The translations under genes and the position numbers were made by a program. The notes under the pieces were generated by a model. It was not told the origin of the DNA, did not search any database, and was given only the letters and a program-made list of their open reading frames with translations. This document shows, piece by piece, positions 56,931 to 64,000 of a stretch of DNA of 64,000 nucleotides (the first letter of the stretch is position 1; each line of letters begins with the position of its first letter). The DNA is from Sphingomonas sp. UNC305MFCol5.2 (GTDB taxonomy: Bacteria; Pseudomonadota; Alphaproteobacteria; Sphingomonadales; Sphingomonadaceae): positions 62,001 to 126,000 of the forward strand of contig NZ_JOOE01000002.1 in NCBI RefSeq assembly GCF_000712135.1, in the 5' to 3' direction.

Positions 56931-56944
56931 CGTTAGCGCTATCA
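56931..56944. promoter_or_regulatory. Imperfect XylR-type box in the receptor 3 / sapC-like divergent region
   Basis: CGTTAGCGCTATCA differs from the reverse form of the box (TGTTAGCGCTACCA) at two positions. It lies between the receptor gene and the plus-strand SapC-like gene, 284 bp (centre to centre) from the intragenic copy, so a repressor loop is possible. Confidence 0.5.
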
Positions 56945-57049
56945 ACAATAATTTGTAGGCGTATATAACTATCCCGCAGAGCGTTGACCTCGCGTCGCTT
57001 TCAGCATCGAATGGCGCGAATTTTTTGGACGCCCGCGTCAGGAGGGGGA

Positions 57050-57742
57050 ATGCAGAGAGAGCTCGAATTGCTGGATACCGAGGCGCACCGCAGCCTTCGT
57101 ATCGCGCGAGGCCAGGAGATCGCGCCCCATTTCGTGCAGGTGGTCGTCTCGGAATTCGCCTCGGCAGCGACTTGCTGTCCGATCCTGTTGACCAAAAATC
57201 CCGACACCGGCGCATTTTATGCCGGAGCAATGTACGGGTTCAAACCGGGCGAGAACCTGTTGCAGTATCCAGCCGGGGAAGCACGGCCTTATCATCCGCT
57301 CGACCTCGAGCGTCAGGGCTTCTTCATCTCCGCGGACAGCATCGCAATCGACCCGCACCATGCGCGGTTCGACGCGCCTGACGGCGAACCGCTCTTTACC
57401 GAAAGCGGTGCGCCGAGCGAACGGCTGCGGCGGATCCAGCAGGTGCTGCGTCAATTGAAAACGGGCGTGGAGGAGACCGACAGGTTCATCCAGACGCTGC
57501 TCTCGCACCGCGTTGTCGATCCCGTCGACATCAGCTTGCGTTTCGACGACGGCGAGGCGCTGGCGCTGCAGGGGCTTTATACGGTGAGTCTCGACAGTTT
57601 GCAGGAACTCGACGACGCCGCCGTGCTGGAACTGTTCCGGCGCGGATATCTGCAGCTGGCTTACTGCATGGCCGAATCGCTCAAGCAGATCCCCGCCCTC
57701 GCCTGGCGCCGCAATCGCCGCCTCGCGGCTGTCCCGGGATAG
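57050..57742 (+). CDS. SapC-like protein
   Basis: The 230-residue protein resembles the SapC family (PF07277-like) often encoded beside TonB receptors in Caulobacter, Xanthomonas and sphingomonads. Visible family features are HFVQVVVSEFASAATCCPILLTKNPDTGAFYAGAMYGFKPGEN near residues 27-68 and the later FQ-like DDGEALALQGLYTVSLDSL. It has no signal peptide. Its biochemical role is not known; the name comes from an S-layer protein secretion study. GGAGGGGG lies before the ATG at 57050. It is followed by a cupin gene and is probably induced with the receptor. Confidence 0.8.
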   Translation: MQRELELLDTEAHRSLRIARGQEIAPHFVQVVVSEFASAATCCPILLTKNPDTGAFYAGAMYGFKPGENLLQYPAGEARPYHPLDLERQGFFISADSIAIDPHHARFDAPDGEPLFTESGAPSERLRRIQQVLRQLKTGVEETDRFIQTLLSHRVVDPVDISLRFDDGEALALQGLYTVSLDSLQELDDAAVLELFRRGYLQLAYCMAESLKQIPALAWRRNRRLAAVPG

Positions 57743-57747
57743 TTCGG

Positions 57748-58749
57748 GTGCGCGAGATTTCCGCCGAACCGGGGCTCGATCCCGAAAGTTTTCAACGGGA
57801 AGTTGCCGAAAACTGCGCACCCGTCATTCTGCGGGGGCTCGGACAAGATTGGCCCCTCGTCGCGGCGGCGCGAACCTCGCGCGATGCATTGTTCGCCTAT
57901 CTTCAGCGCTTCGACTCAGGTCAGACCGCGCAAGCCTTTATCGGGCCGCCCGCGATCGCGGGGCGCTATCACTACGGAACCGGCCCCGACGGCTTCAATT
58001 TCGCGCGCGAAACGCTCTCGCTCTCGGAGACCCTGCGGCGCATTGCAGCCGCTGGCGACCGACCCGAACTGCCTTCGATCTATATGGGATCCTTGCCCAC
58101 GGATGTTCACCTGCCGGGCTTTGGAGACGAGAATCGCGTAGCCTTCCTGCCCCCCGCGATCCGCCCACGCATCTGGATCGGCAACGCGTCGCGGGTCGCG
58201 TGCCACTATGACACCTATGACAATCTGGCGCTGGTTGCCGCGGGACGGCGACGCTTCACCCTGTACCCACCCGATGCGATAGGCGACCTCTATGTCGGGC
58301 CGATCGACCATAATATGGCCGGCCAGCCGGTCAGCCTTGCGGCCGACTTGACGGAGGCCGATCCGCATTTTCCGCGGTTCGAAGCGGCCCGCCCGCGGGC
58401 GCTGCATGCCGAGCTCGAAATCGGCGACGCACTCTACATCCCCAAGCTCTGGTGGCACCAGGTCGAGGCGACTGGGCCGGCGAACGTGCTGGTGAATTAC
58501 TGGTGGGACGGGTTCAGCACCGGCCCCGATGCGCCCTATGCGACGATGATGCTCGCGATGATCGCCATCGCCGAGCGCCCGGCCGCCGAGCGTGCGGCCT
58601 GGCGTGCCTTTTTCGATCACTATGTCTTTCGTCCCGATGGCCATCCGCTCGCGCATCTGCCCGAGGAACGGCACGGCATATTGGGCCCGCTGCGCAACCA
58701 TTACGGCCGGATTCGCGCGATGGTGATGCAGGTCCTGCGCGGCGGATGA
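57748..58749 (+). CDS. Cupin/JmjC-like protein (PASS1-like), possible Fe(II) oxygenase
   Basis: The 333-residue protein has a JmjC/cupin-8 core: the HxD motif is in VACHYDTYDNLALV (about 151), and a distal His in YIPKLWWHQVEATGP (about 234), giving a possible Fe(II)/2-oxoglutarate site. Proteins of this type accompany SapC and flavin halogenase genes beside TonB receptors. Such enzymes hydroxylate proteins or small molecules, so it may modify the receptor or a metabolite, but no substrate is known. The start is GTG at 57748, five bases after the SapC stop. Confidence 0.82.
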   Translation: MREISAEPGLDPESFQREVAENCAPVILRGLGQDWPLVAAARTSRDALFAYLQRFDSGQTAQAFIGPPAIAGRYHYGTGPDGFNFARETLSLSETLRRIAAAGDRPELPSIYMGSLPTDVHLPGFGDENRVAFLPPAIRPRIWIGNASRVACHYDTYDNLALVAAGRRRFTLYPPDAIGDLYVGPIDHNMAGQPVSLAADLTEADPHFPRFEAARPRALHAELEIGDALYIPKLWWHQVEATGPANVLVNYWWDGFSTGPDAPYATMMLAMIAIAERPAAERAAWRAFFDHYVFRPDGHPLAHLPEERHGILGPLRNHYGRIRAMVMQVLRGG

Positions 58750-58773
58750 TCGACGCCGCGCAGGACCCGCGCG

Positions 58774-60846
58774 TCATTGTTTGACGGGATATTCGAAGAT
58801 CGTCACCGATATCGGATCGACGGTGATCGTGCGTCCAAGCGCCGGCACCCGCTTCTCGCTGATCGTCACGCCTTCCGGTTTACCGACCTTATTCTCGGCG
58901 TCGATCGATCCGCCGGTGAGCACCCATCGGGTGCCCGCGCCGGCCGGTTTGAGACCCCGCGGCTCGAGCAGCAGCCGCTGCGGCTTGTAGGTAGCGTTCA
59001 CCACCGCGATGCGCAGCCGCTTGCCGTCGGGGCTCAGCCCGGCGAGGACGTCGAGCGGCCAGGTCGCGCTTCCGGCATTCACCTGCGGATGCGCGAAGCC
59101 GACCCGATATTTGGGGTCCGGCTGGGGAACGTTACCTTCGACCGACAGCGGGATCGTGCCGGCGCCGAACCGTTCTCCGTATAATTTGAACACAGTGCCC
59201 GTAGTGTTGAGCGTCGCCGCGGTAGGCGTGATGTCCATCGTCGAGGCACCTGTAGTGAAGGCGCTCATCGTCAGGAAATCGGTGTGCCGCAACATCTCCT
59301 GCATCACCATCGCATAAGCGAGCGCGTTCTTGAGCGTCGGCTTGCCGAAATAGGCATATTCGTCGATCGACAGGAAGATCTTGCGATCCTTGATCGCGGG
59401 GAAACGCTGCTGATAGATCTTCCACTCCTCCGCCTTCATCCGCACGTGATTGGAGGGCGAGCGCGCATATTCGATCAGCTCTGCATCGGCGGGAGCCGTC
59501 GGGCGCTCTTCGGGGCGATCATACCAATGCTCGCTGATGCCGTCGAACGTGCCCATTGCCTTGGCGAAGAAGCCGCCGGTCCAGTCCTCCTCGGTTCCAA
59601 ACTTGTGCTGGATGCTCTCGAGCGACGCATTCTCCTTGAAATCACGCGGATGGAGCTGGTCGGGCATCGCGCCGGAGGCGATGAGCACGATCGAAGGGTC
59701 GACCGCACGCATCCGCTCGGCGAACGCGCGATGCTTGATCATATAATATTCGAGGCTGGTCTTGCCGATCTGCCACCAGCCATAGGGCTCGTTGCCGATA
59801 TTCCAGAGCCGGACGCCATAGGGTTCGGGATGGCCATTGGCCGCGCGCTTCGCACCCCAGTCGCTGGTCGCCGGGCCGTTGAGATACTCCACTTCTTCCG
59901 CGGCGGAATTGGCGTCGCCCAAACCGGCATCGACAGTGACATAGGGCTCGACGCCCAGAATCCGGGTGAGCCGCATCCATTCGTCCATGCCGATATCGTT
60001 CGGCTGCATGGCGCTCCAGGCATGATCGAACATCGGCGCGCGGCGATCGCGAGGGCCGAGTGCGCCGTGCCAATCCCAGTTGGAGAGGAAATTGCCGCCG
60101 GGCAGCCGCCAGAAGCCCGAGTTCAGCGATTTCGCGATGGCCGTCGTGTCCGCGCGCCAGCCATCGACATTATCGGAAGGCATCAGCGAGACCGCAGCCA
60201 CCCGGAAGCGGCCAGTGCCGGTTCCCGTGATCTCGAGCCGCGCGTCGGCGGAGTCGGCGGCGGGCGTGAAAGCGAAGTCGACGCGTTGCCATGCAGGTCC
60301 GGCGCCGGGCAGCGTCACGACCTGTCGGTCGCCGTCGCCGACACCCCAGATCAGCGCGACCTGCACCTTGGCCGTCGTGTCGCCGGACAGCCATAGCGAT
60401 CCCTCATAGCGCGTGTTCCGTGCAACCCCGATGCCTGACTGCGTCAGTCCGCGCGGCCTCTCCCCGACCGCCACGCTCGGGCTGTGTGGTCCGACGAACG
60501 GATCCCGGCTGTCCATCTTCACTACATCGTCGCCGCCGATCGGGCGCCACTTGCGATAGGTGACCCCGGGCCGACCCTCCGCGTTCAGCGGCGGCGGAAT
60601 GTCCTGCGCCTCGGGCACGACCGGATAGTAGAATTTGCGGTCGTCGAGCATCTCCGCCCACAAGGTGCGTGCCACCAGCCCGCCGATGGGCTCGATGAAC
60701 ATGCCATAGGCATAACGCGTGACCGGCGCCGCACGCTTCGAGCCATGGATGGTGACGCGGATTTCCTGTGCGCCCAGCGGCGCACTCCCCGCGAGAATCA
60801 ACACGAGCGTCGCCGCTCTCGCCGCCAGCCTCATCCATCCCTCCAT
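58774..60846 (-). CDS. Secreted GH51 alpha-L-arabinofuranosidase
   Basis: The 690-residue protein has a signal peptide (LAARAATLVLILAGSAPLGAQ) and the GH51 layout: an N-terminal carbohydrate-binding-like region (about 25-265), a barrel with the acid/base Glu in VRLWNIGNEPYGWW (about 353) and the nucleophile Glu in IFLSIDEYAYFG (about 500), and a C-terminal beta domain. It removes arabinofuranose from arabinoxylan, xyloglucan or arabinan. The ATG at 60846 is uncertain: the ATG at 60834 has GGAGGG directly before it. The gene is divergent from the CE1-like esterase and both share a XylR-type box. Confidence 0.93.
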   Translation of the reverse strand: MEGWMRLAARAATLVLILAGSAPLGAQEIRVTIHGSKRAAPVTRYAYGMFIEPIGGLVARTLWAEMLDDRKFYYPVVPEAQDIPPPLNAEGRPGVTYRKWRPIGGDDVVKMDSRDPFVGPHSPSVAVGERPRGLTQSGIGVARNTRYEGSLWLSGDTTAKVQVALIWGVGDGDRQVVTLPGAGPAWQRVDFAFTPAADSADARLEITGTGTGRFRVAAVSLMPSDNVDGWRADTTAIAKSLNSGFWRLPGGNFLSNWDWHGALGPRDRRAPMFDHAWSAMQPNDIGMDEWMRLTRILGVEPYVTVDAGLGDANSAAEEVEYLNGPATSDWGAKRAANGHPEPYGVRLWNIGNEPYGWWQIGKTSLEYYMIKHRAFAERMRAVDPSIVLIASGAMPDQLHPRDFKENASLESIQHKFGTEEDWTGGFFAKAMGTFDGISEHWYDRPEERPTAPADAELIEYARSPSNHVRMKAEEWKIYQQRFPAIKDRKIFLSIDEYAYFGKPTLKNALAYAMVMQEMLRHTDFLTMSAFTTGASTMDITPTAATLNTTGTVFKLYGERFGAGTIPLSVEGNVPQPDPKYRVGFAHPQVNAGSATWPLDVLAGLSPDGKRLRIAVVNATYKPQRLLLEPRGLKPAGAGTRWVLTGGSIDAENKVGKPEGVTISEKRVPALGRTITVDPISVTIFEYPVKQ

Positions 60847-60861
60847 TGTGTTATTTGCTAT

Positions 60862-60890
60862 TACCGTTATTCGTAACGGTAGCGCTAACA
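60862..60890. promoter_or_regulatory. Divergent GH51/esterase control region: XylR-type box plus inverted repeat
   Basis: CGGTAGCGCTAACA (60877-60890) matches the XylR box except at its first base. It overlaps a second dyad, TACCGTTA-TTCG-TAACGGTA (60862-60881). The two sites share bases 60877-60881, so two regulators would compete, or one protein could bind both. They lie between the two genes' starts (60846 minus and 61004 plus). Confidence 0.5.
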
Positions 60891-61003
60891 TTGCACCAGC
60901 CCCGTTTCGGCAATTTGTCCGAGTGCCGGGCTTGCAGCAGCACAGGGCGCGAAGGCTCGGGGATCGACAATGGACGGTCCGCAACAGGAGAGGACAAACG
61001 GAT

Positions 61004-62074
61004 ATGGCGAAGAGACGTGCTTATCTTCTGGGCATGGCGCTGGCGTGGATCGCGGCCGGCCCAGCCTCGGCGCAGGTGACGACTCGTGTCCCGGCGCCGG
61101 TGCCAGGCGCACCTTCGGCCACCGTCGAGCGCATCAAGGTCCACTCTCCCGCCATCGCGGGCAATCTGGAGGGCGAGGCCGCCGATCGCGACGTGCTGGT
61201 GGTGCTGCCTCCCGGCTACGCCAGCAACCCGAAAAAGCGTTATCCAGTGCTCTATGCCCTGCACGGCTACTCGATCGGTGCCGAACAATGGGTCAAGGAG
61301 ATCCACGTCCCCCAAACGATCGAAGGCGCCTTCGCCAAGGGCGCGAAGGAAATGATCGTCGTGCTTCCCGACAGCAAGACGGCGCACAACGGCTCGATGT
61401 ATTCGAGCTCGGCGACTACCGGCGATTTCGAGACATTCATATCGCACGATCTGGTGCAACATATCGACGCGCATTACCGCACGCTGGCCAGGCGTGAGAG
61501 CCGCGGACTGGCCGGCCATTCGATGGGTGGATATGGCACCGCACGCATCGGAATGCGGCATCCTGACATGTTCGGGGCGATCTACATGATGAGCCCCTGT
61601 TGTCTCTCGCCGCGCGACCCGGCCCAGTTCAATGCGGCGACCGGGGCTGCGCTTGCGAAGGTGCAGTCCTTGGAAGAAGCGAGCAAGCTCGGCTGGGGCG
61701 AGCGCGCCCAGCTCGCCACCGCAGCGGCATGGTCGCCCAATCCACAGAATCCACCTTTGTATCTGGACCTGCCGATGAAGGACGGCGTGGTGCGGCCTGA
61801 GGTCCTGGCAAAGTGGGCGGCTAACGCCCCGCTCGCGTTCGTCGACCAATATGTCGGCAATCTCCGCCGCTACCGCGCGATCGCCATAGATGTCGGCGAT
61901 CGTGACGGGCTCAAGGATGATTCCCGAAAGTTGCACGAGGTGCTCGACCGCTACGGCATTGCCAACAGCTTCGAAATCTATCCCGGCGATCATACGAGCG
62001 ATGTCGCCGCGCGCTTCCAGGAACAGGTGATCCCGTTCTTCAGCAAGCATCTGGCGTTTGCAGCGTCCCGGTGA
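61004..62074 (+). CDS. Secreted esterase, CE1/esterase D type (feruloyl or acetyl esterase)
   Basis: The 356-residue protein has a signal peptide (cleavage near PASAQVT) and an alpha/beta-hydrolase of the esterase D/CE1 group: YPVLYALHGYSIGAEQW, the nucleophile Ser in GLAGHSMGGYGTARIG (about 173), Asp in IDVGDRDGLKDD and His in YPGDHTSDVA. CE1 includes feruloyl esterases that free ferulate from arabinoxylan, so this enzyme may feed the ferulate pathway in this window; acetyl or other ester substrates are equally possible. AGGAGAGG precedes the ATG at 61004. A longer upstream frame overlaps the GH51 gene and is not used. Confidence 0.85.
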   Translation: MAKRRAYLLGMALAWIAAGPASAQVTTRVPAPVPGAPSATVERIKVHSPAIAGNLEGEAADRDVLVVLPPGYASNPKKRYPVLYALHGYSIGAEQWVKEIHVPQTIEGAFAKGAKEMIVVLPDSKTAHNGSMYSSSATTGDFETFISHDLVQHIDAHYRTLARRESRGLAGHSMGGYGTARIGMRHPDMFGAIYMMSPCCLSPRDPAQFNAATGAALAKVQSLEEASKLGWGERAQLATAAAWSPNPQNPPLYLDLPMKDGVVRPEVLAKWAANAPLAFVDQYVGNLRRYRAIAIDVGDRDGLKDDSRKLHEVLDRYGIANSFEIYPGDHTSDVAARFQEQVIPFFSKHLAFAASR

Positions 62075-62084
62075 AGCAGGCTTC

Positions 62085-62108
62085 GCCGGAGCGACCCTCC
62101 GCTCCGGC
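62085..62108. terminator. Hairpin between the esterase and the GntR gene
   Basis: A 9-bp perfect stem (62085-62093 and 62100-62108, loop of 6) lies between the convergent esterase and GntR stop codons. It lacks a T-run but is well placed to end transcription on both strands. Confidence 0.6.
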
Positions 62109-62110
62109 GC

Positions 62111-62872
62111 TCACATCGACGAGCGCGTATCCTCGAGCGCGAGGTCGACGAGGATCCGCATGGCCTCGCTCGCCGCTTCGGGATCGCCGGCCGCTATCGC
62201 TTCGAAGACGCGCGCATGGTCGGGTAGCGGGTCGCGGGGCAATGCGCGCGTGCGCTGCTTGAACTGAGTCGTCCAGTTCACTGCCGCGCCGATGCTCGCG
62301 GTCAGCGCAATCAATGCGTTGTTGTGCGTGGCCTGCAGCAGCGCGTCGTGGAAATCCCGATCGGCGGCCCGGCCCGCGTCGGTCGCGAGGGTATGACGGC
62401 GCATCCTGGCCAAGGCTTCCTTCATCGCCTTGATATCGGCCTTCTCGCGCCGTCCCGCCGCGATCCTGGCAGCCGCAGGCTCGACGATCGCGCGAAGTTC
62501 GAACAGGTCGCGGACGAATTCCAGATCGGGCTCGCCCGAGAACGCCCACGCCAGTACGACCGGATCGAGCACATTCCAGCGGCTGCGGGGCAACACACGC
62601 GTTCCGGCCTTGGTGCGGCTTTCGACCAGCCCTTTCGCCGCGAGCACCTGCACCGCTTCGCGATAGGCGCTGCGAGAAACGTCGAGTGCTTCGGAATTGG
62701 CGACTTCGCCGGTCAGGCGCTCGCCCGGTGCGATGCGTCCGGAAACGATCGCAGTGCCGAGATAATGCGCAACCGCGCCACGCAACCGCCGGCCGGTACC
62801 CTTCGCGGACGCGGCCAAGGGTGCGGCGGGAGATAGCAGGGGCGTCGGGGCGTCTTCACTATCCGATGCCAT
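62111..62872 (-). CDS. FadR-type GntR transcriptional regulator
   Basis: The 253-residue protein has a GntR winged helix (about 30-95, GRIAPGERLTGEVANSEALDVSRSAYREAV) and a C-terminal FCD domain (about 110-240). FCD metal ligands are visible as Asp and His in RDFHDALLQATHNN and a later His in PDHARVFEAI. FadR-type regulators often respond to organic acids or sugar acids such as galactarate and uronates. It lies next to esterase genes at the end of the locus. The paired TGGTC/GACCA repeats upstream of GH43 are the only such sites noticed in the window. Confidence 0.88.
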   Translation of the reverse strand: MASDSEDAPTPLLSPAAPLAASAKGTGRRLRGAVAHYLGTAIVSGRIAPGERLTGEVANSEALDVSRSAYREAVQVLAAKGLVESRTKAGTRVLPRSRWNVLDPVVLAWAFSGEPDLEFVRDLFELRAIVEPAAARIAAGRREKADIKAMKEALARMRRHTLATDAGRAADRDFHDALLQATHNNALIALTASIGAAVNWTTQFKQRTRALPRDPLPDHARVFEAIAAGDPEAASEAMRILVDLALEDTRSSM

Positions 62873-63000
62873 ATGATGAATCTCCCCCTGATGCGCCGCG
62901 CTTTATCCGCAGCCCGACACTGCAGCGCAAGTTGCATCTGGCGCAATACTCCGAGTACATTGGCATGCCCGCCACGCGGAAACGGGCCACGATTTCGGCC

Positions 63001-63960
63001 TCAGTGTGCGGGCTTCAGCATGCCGTGCATCGCGATCCAGCGCACGAATGCGTCGAACCAGCCGGTGCTCGTGGTCTCCTTCGGATACATGCCAAACCCG
63101 TGCCCGCCCTGCTCGTACAGGTGAAATTCGGCGGGTCGCTTCGCCGCCCGCCAACTGTCGATCAGCCCGATCCCCCCGGTCGAGAAGAATGGATCGTCGG
63201 CAGCCAGCGCAGCGAACAAGGGCGGCGCGTCCTTTGGCACGGCGACCGGAGCAAGCGGCCCGTATATGTCGCCGATGAAGGCCGGCTTCGCGTCCTCGCC
63301 CGCGAGCGTGGTCGCGAGGGTCAGCATGGCGCCCGCGGAGAAACCCACCATCCCGATGCGGTCCGGATCCACGTGCCATTCGCCCGAGCGGCGGCGGATC
63401 AGGGCGAAGGCGGCGCGCGCATCGGCAATTTGGGGGGCCAGGCCTTTCAATGCCTGCTCGGGGTCCATGCGCGGCCGGGGCGCAGGCGCCGAGAACATTT
63501 CCCGCGTCGAACGCTGGAACGCCGCCATGTCCGCTGGTGTCTGATTGAGTCGATATTTCAGCACGAAGGCGGCCACACCCTTTGCGGCGAGCGCCCGTGC
63601 CACATCCCAGCCCTCATTCTCCATAGAGAGTGTCCGGAACCCTCCACCGGGAGCCACGATCACTGCGGCGCCGGATGCCCGGGCGGGATCCGGAAGAAAG
63701 GGTGTTAGGGTAGCGACGGTGACGTTCCGGGCGAAGACGCTGCCATATTGGCTGTGCCACGCCTCGCCCGCCGTCGCCCCAGGCAGCGGGCCGGTGTCCA
63801 GCACGATCGCATTCGGCTGCGTCGGGGTCGCGATCGGTGTCATCCTGTCGTTCTGCGCCCGGGCTGCCAAAGGAAGAGCGCAGGCCAGGGAGGCCGCGAC
63901 CGCGAGAATGTGCACCGGCCGGCCGACGCGCAAGAGCCTAAGCTTCCTGTTGAGCTTCAC
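63001..63960 (-). CDS. Secreted alpha/beta-hydrolase, acetyl esterase type
   Basis: The 319-residue protein has a signal peptide (ILAVAASLACALPLAARAQ) and shows the oxyanion turn VIVAPGGGFRTLSMENEGW, the nucleophile Ser in MVGFSAGAMLT (about 219) and the His in EQGGHGFGMYP (about 287). It is related in layout to the Tat-exported esterase at 29656, so the window has two such enzymes. Such enzymes deacetylate xylan or xyloglucan. The start is GTG at 63960 behind AGGAGGAGG. The remaining 40 bases to the window edge show nothing else. Confidence 0.87.
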   Translation of the reverse strand: MKLNRKLRLLRVGRPVHILAVAASLACALPLAARAQNDRMTPIATPTQPNAIVLDTGPLPGATAGEAWHSQYGSVFARNVTVATLTPFLPDPARASGAAVIVAPGGGFRTLSMENEGWDVARALAAKGVAAFVLKYRLNQTPADMAAFQRSTREMFSAPAPRPRMDPEQALKGLAPQIADARAAFALIRRRSGEWHVDPDRIGMVGFSAGAMLTLATTLAGEDAKPAFIGDIYGPLAPVAVPKDAPPLFAALAADDPFFSTGGIGLIDSWRAAKRPAEFHLYEQGGHGFGMYPKETTSTGWFDAFVRWIAMHGMLKPAH

Positions 63961-64000
63961 GGTTGTTTCCTCCTCCTGGGAAAATGCGACGGCTGGCTCC

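Overview
This is a GC-rich window from an alphaproteobacterium, very probably a sphingomonad (Sphingomonas/Sphingobium/Novosphingobium type). The aromatic genes match the lignin-monomer pathway known from Sphingobium sp. SYK-6 (ligM, ligABCIJKU, ferAB, ligV). They are followed by a plant-polysaccharide locus built from TonB-dependent receptors and glycoside hydrolases. There are no rRNAs, tRNAs, CRISPR arrays or insertion sequences. Genera and gene names are inferred from recalled family features, not from a database search.

Region 1 (1-25.7 kb) is aromatic catabolism. It opens with the 3' end of a Rieske ring-hydroxylating oxygenase alpha gene and its beta subunit. Next come a MarR regulator and a one-carbon module: folB, folD and purU run on the minus strand, divergent from ligM, and metF converges on ligM. 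An isolated GH43 gene follows. The protocatechuate 4,5-cleavage pathway is split into two divergent arms around a LysR regulator: ligK-ligU-ligI on minus, and a dehydrogenase gene, ligJ-ligA-ligB-ligC, pobA and an aldo/keto reductase on plus. Then come a MarR gene (ferC-like), ferA-ferB-ligV, an aromatic-acid MFS transporter and a MetE-like methyltransferase. Together the genes predict ferulate to vanillin to vanillate to protocatechuate to pyruvate plus oxaloacetate, with 4-hydroxybenzoate entering through PobA. The methyl groups removed by LigM would be oxidised to formate (MetF, FolD, PurU) or passed to homocysteine (MetE-like).

Region 2 (25.8-41.6 kb) is a minus-strand polysaccharide locus: a TonB receptor, GH27 alpha-galactosidase, a Tat-exported esterase, lipoprotein GH5 endoglucanase, GH29 alpha-fucosidase, GH31 with a PA14 insert (alpha-xylosidase type), a flavin halogenase and a large TonB receptor. 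This set fits fucosylated xyloglucan.

Region 3 (42.5-46.9 kb) looks like housekeeping or envelope genes: a PRC-barrel exported protein, a subtilisin-like protease, an ECF sigma/anti-sigma pair and an outer-membrane-type protein.

Region 4 (47-64 kb) returns to polysaccharide use: GH95, GH3, a second flavin halogenase, a third TonB receptor, a SapC-like protein, a JmjC/cupin protein, GH51 arabinofuranosidase, a CE1-like esterase, a FadR-type GntR regulator and another esterase.

Several regulatory signals tie the genes together. A 14-bp box (TGGTAGCGCTAACA), like the xylose-responsive LacI/XylR operator of Caulobacter and Xanthomonas, lies at GH95, GH43, the third TonB receptor and the GH51/esterase divergent promoter; two copies sit inside signal-peptide codons. 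A GTATG-N5-CATAC-like box marks ligM/purU, metF and the MetE-like gene. A GACAWCGTTGTC palindrome lies at the same distance upstream of GH5 and the large TonB receptor. Both receptor-halogenase junctions carry a strong hairpin.
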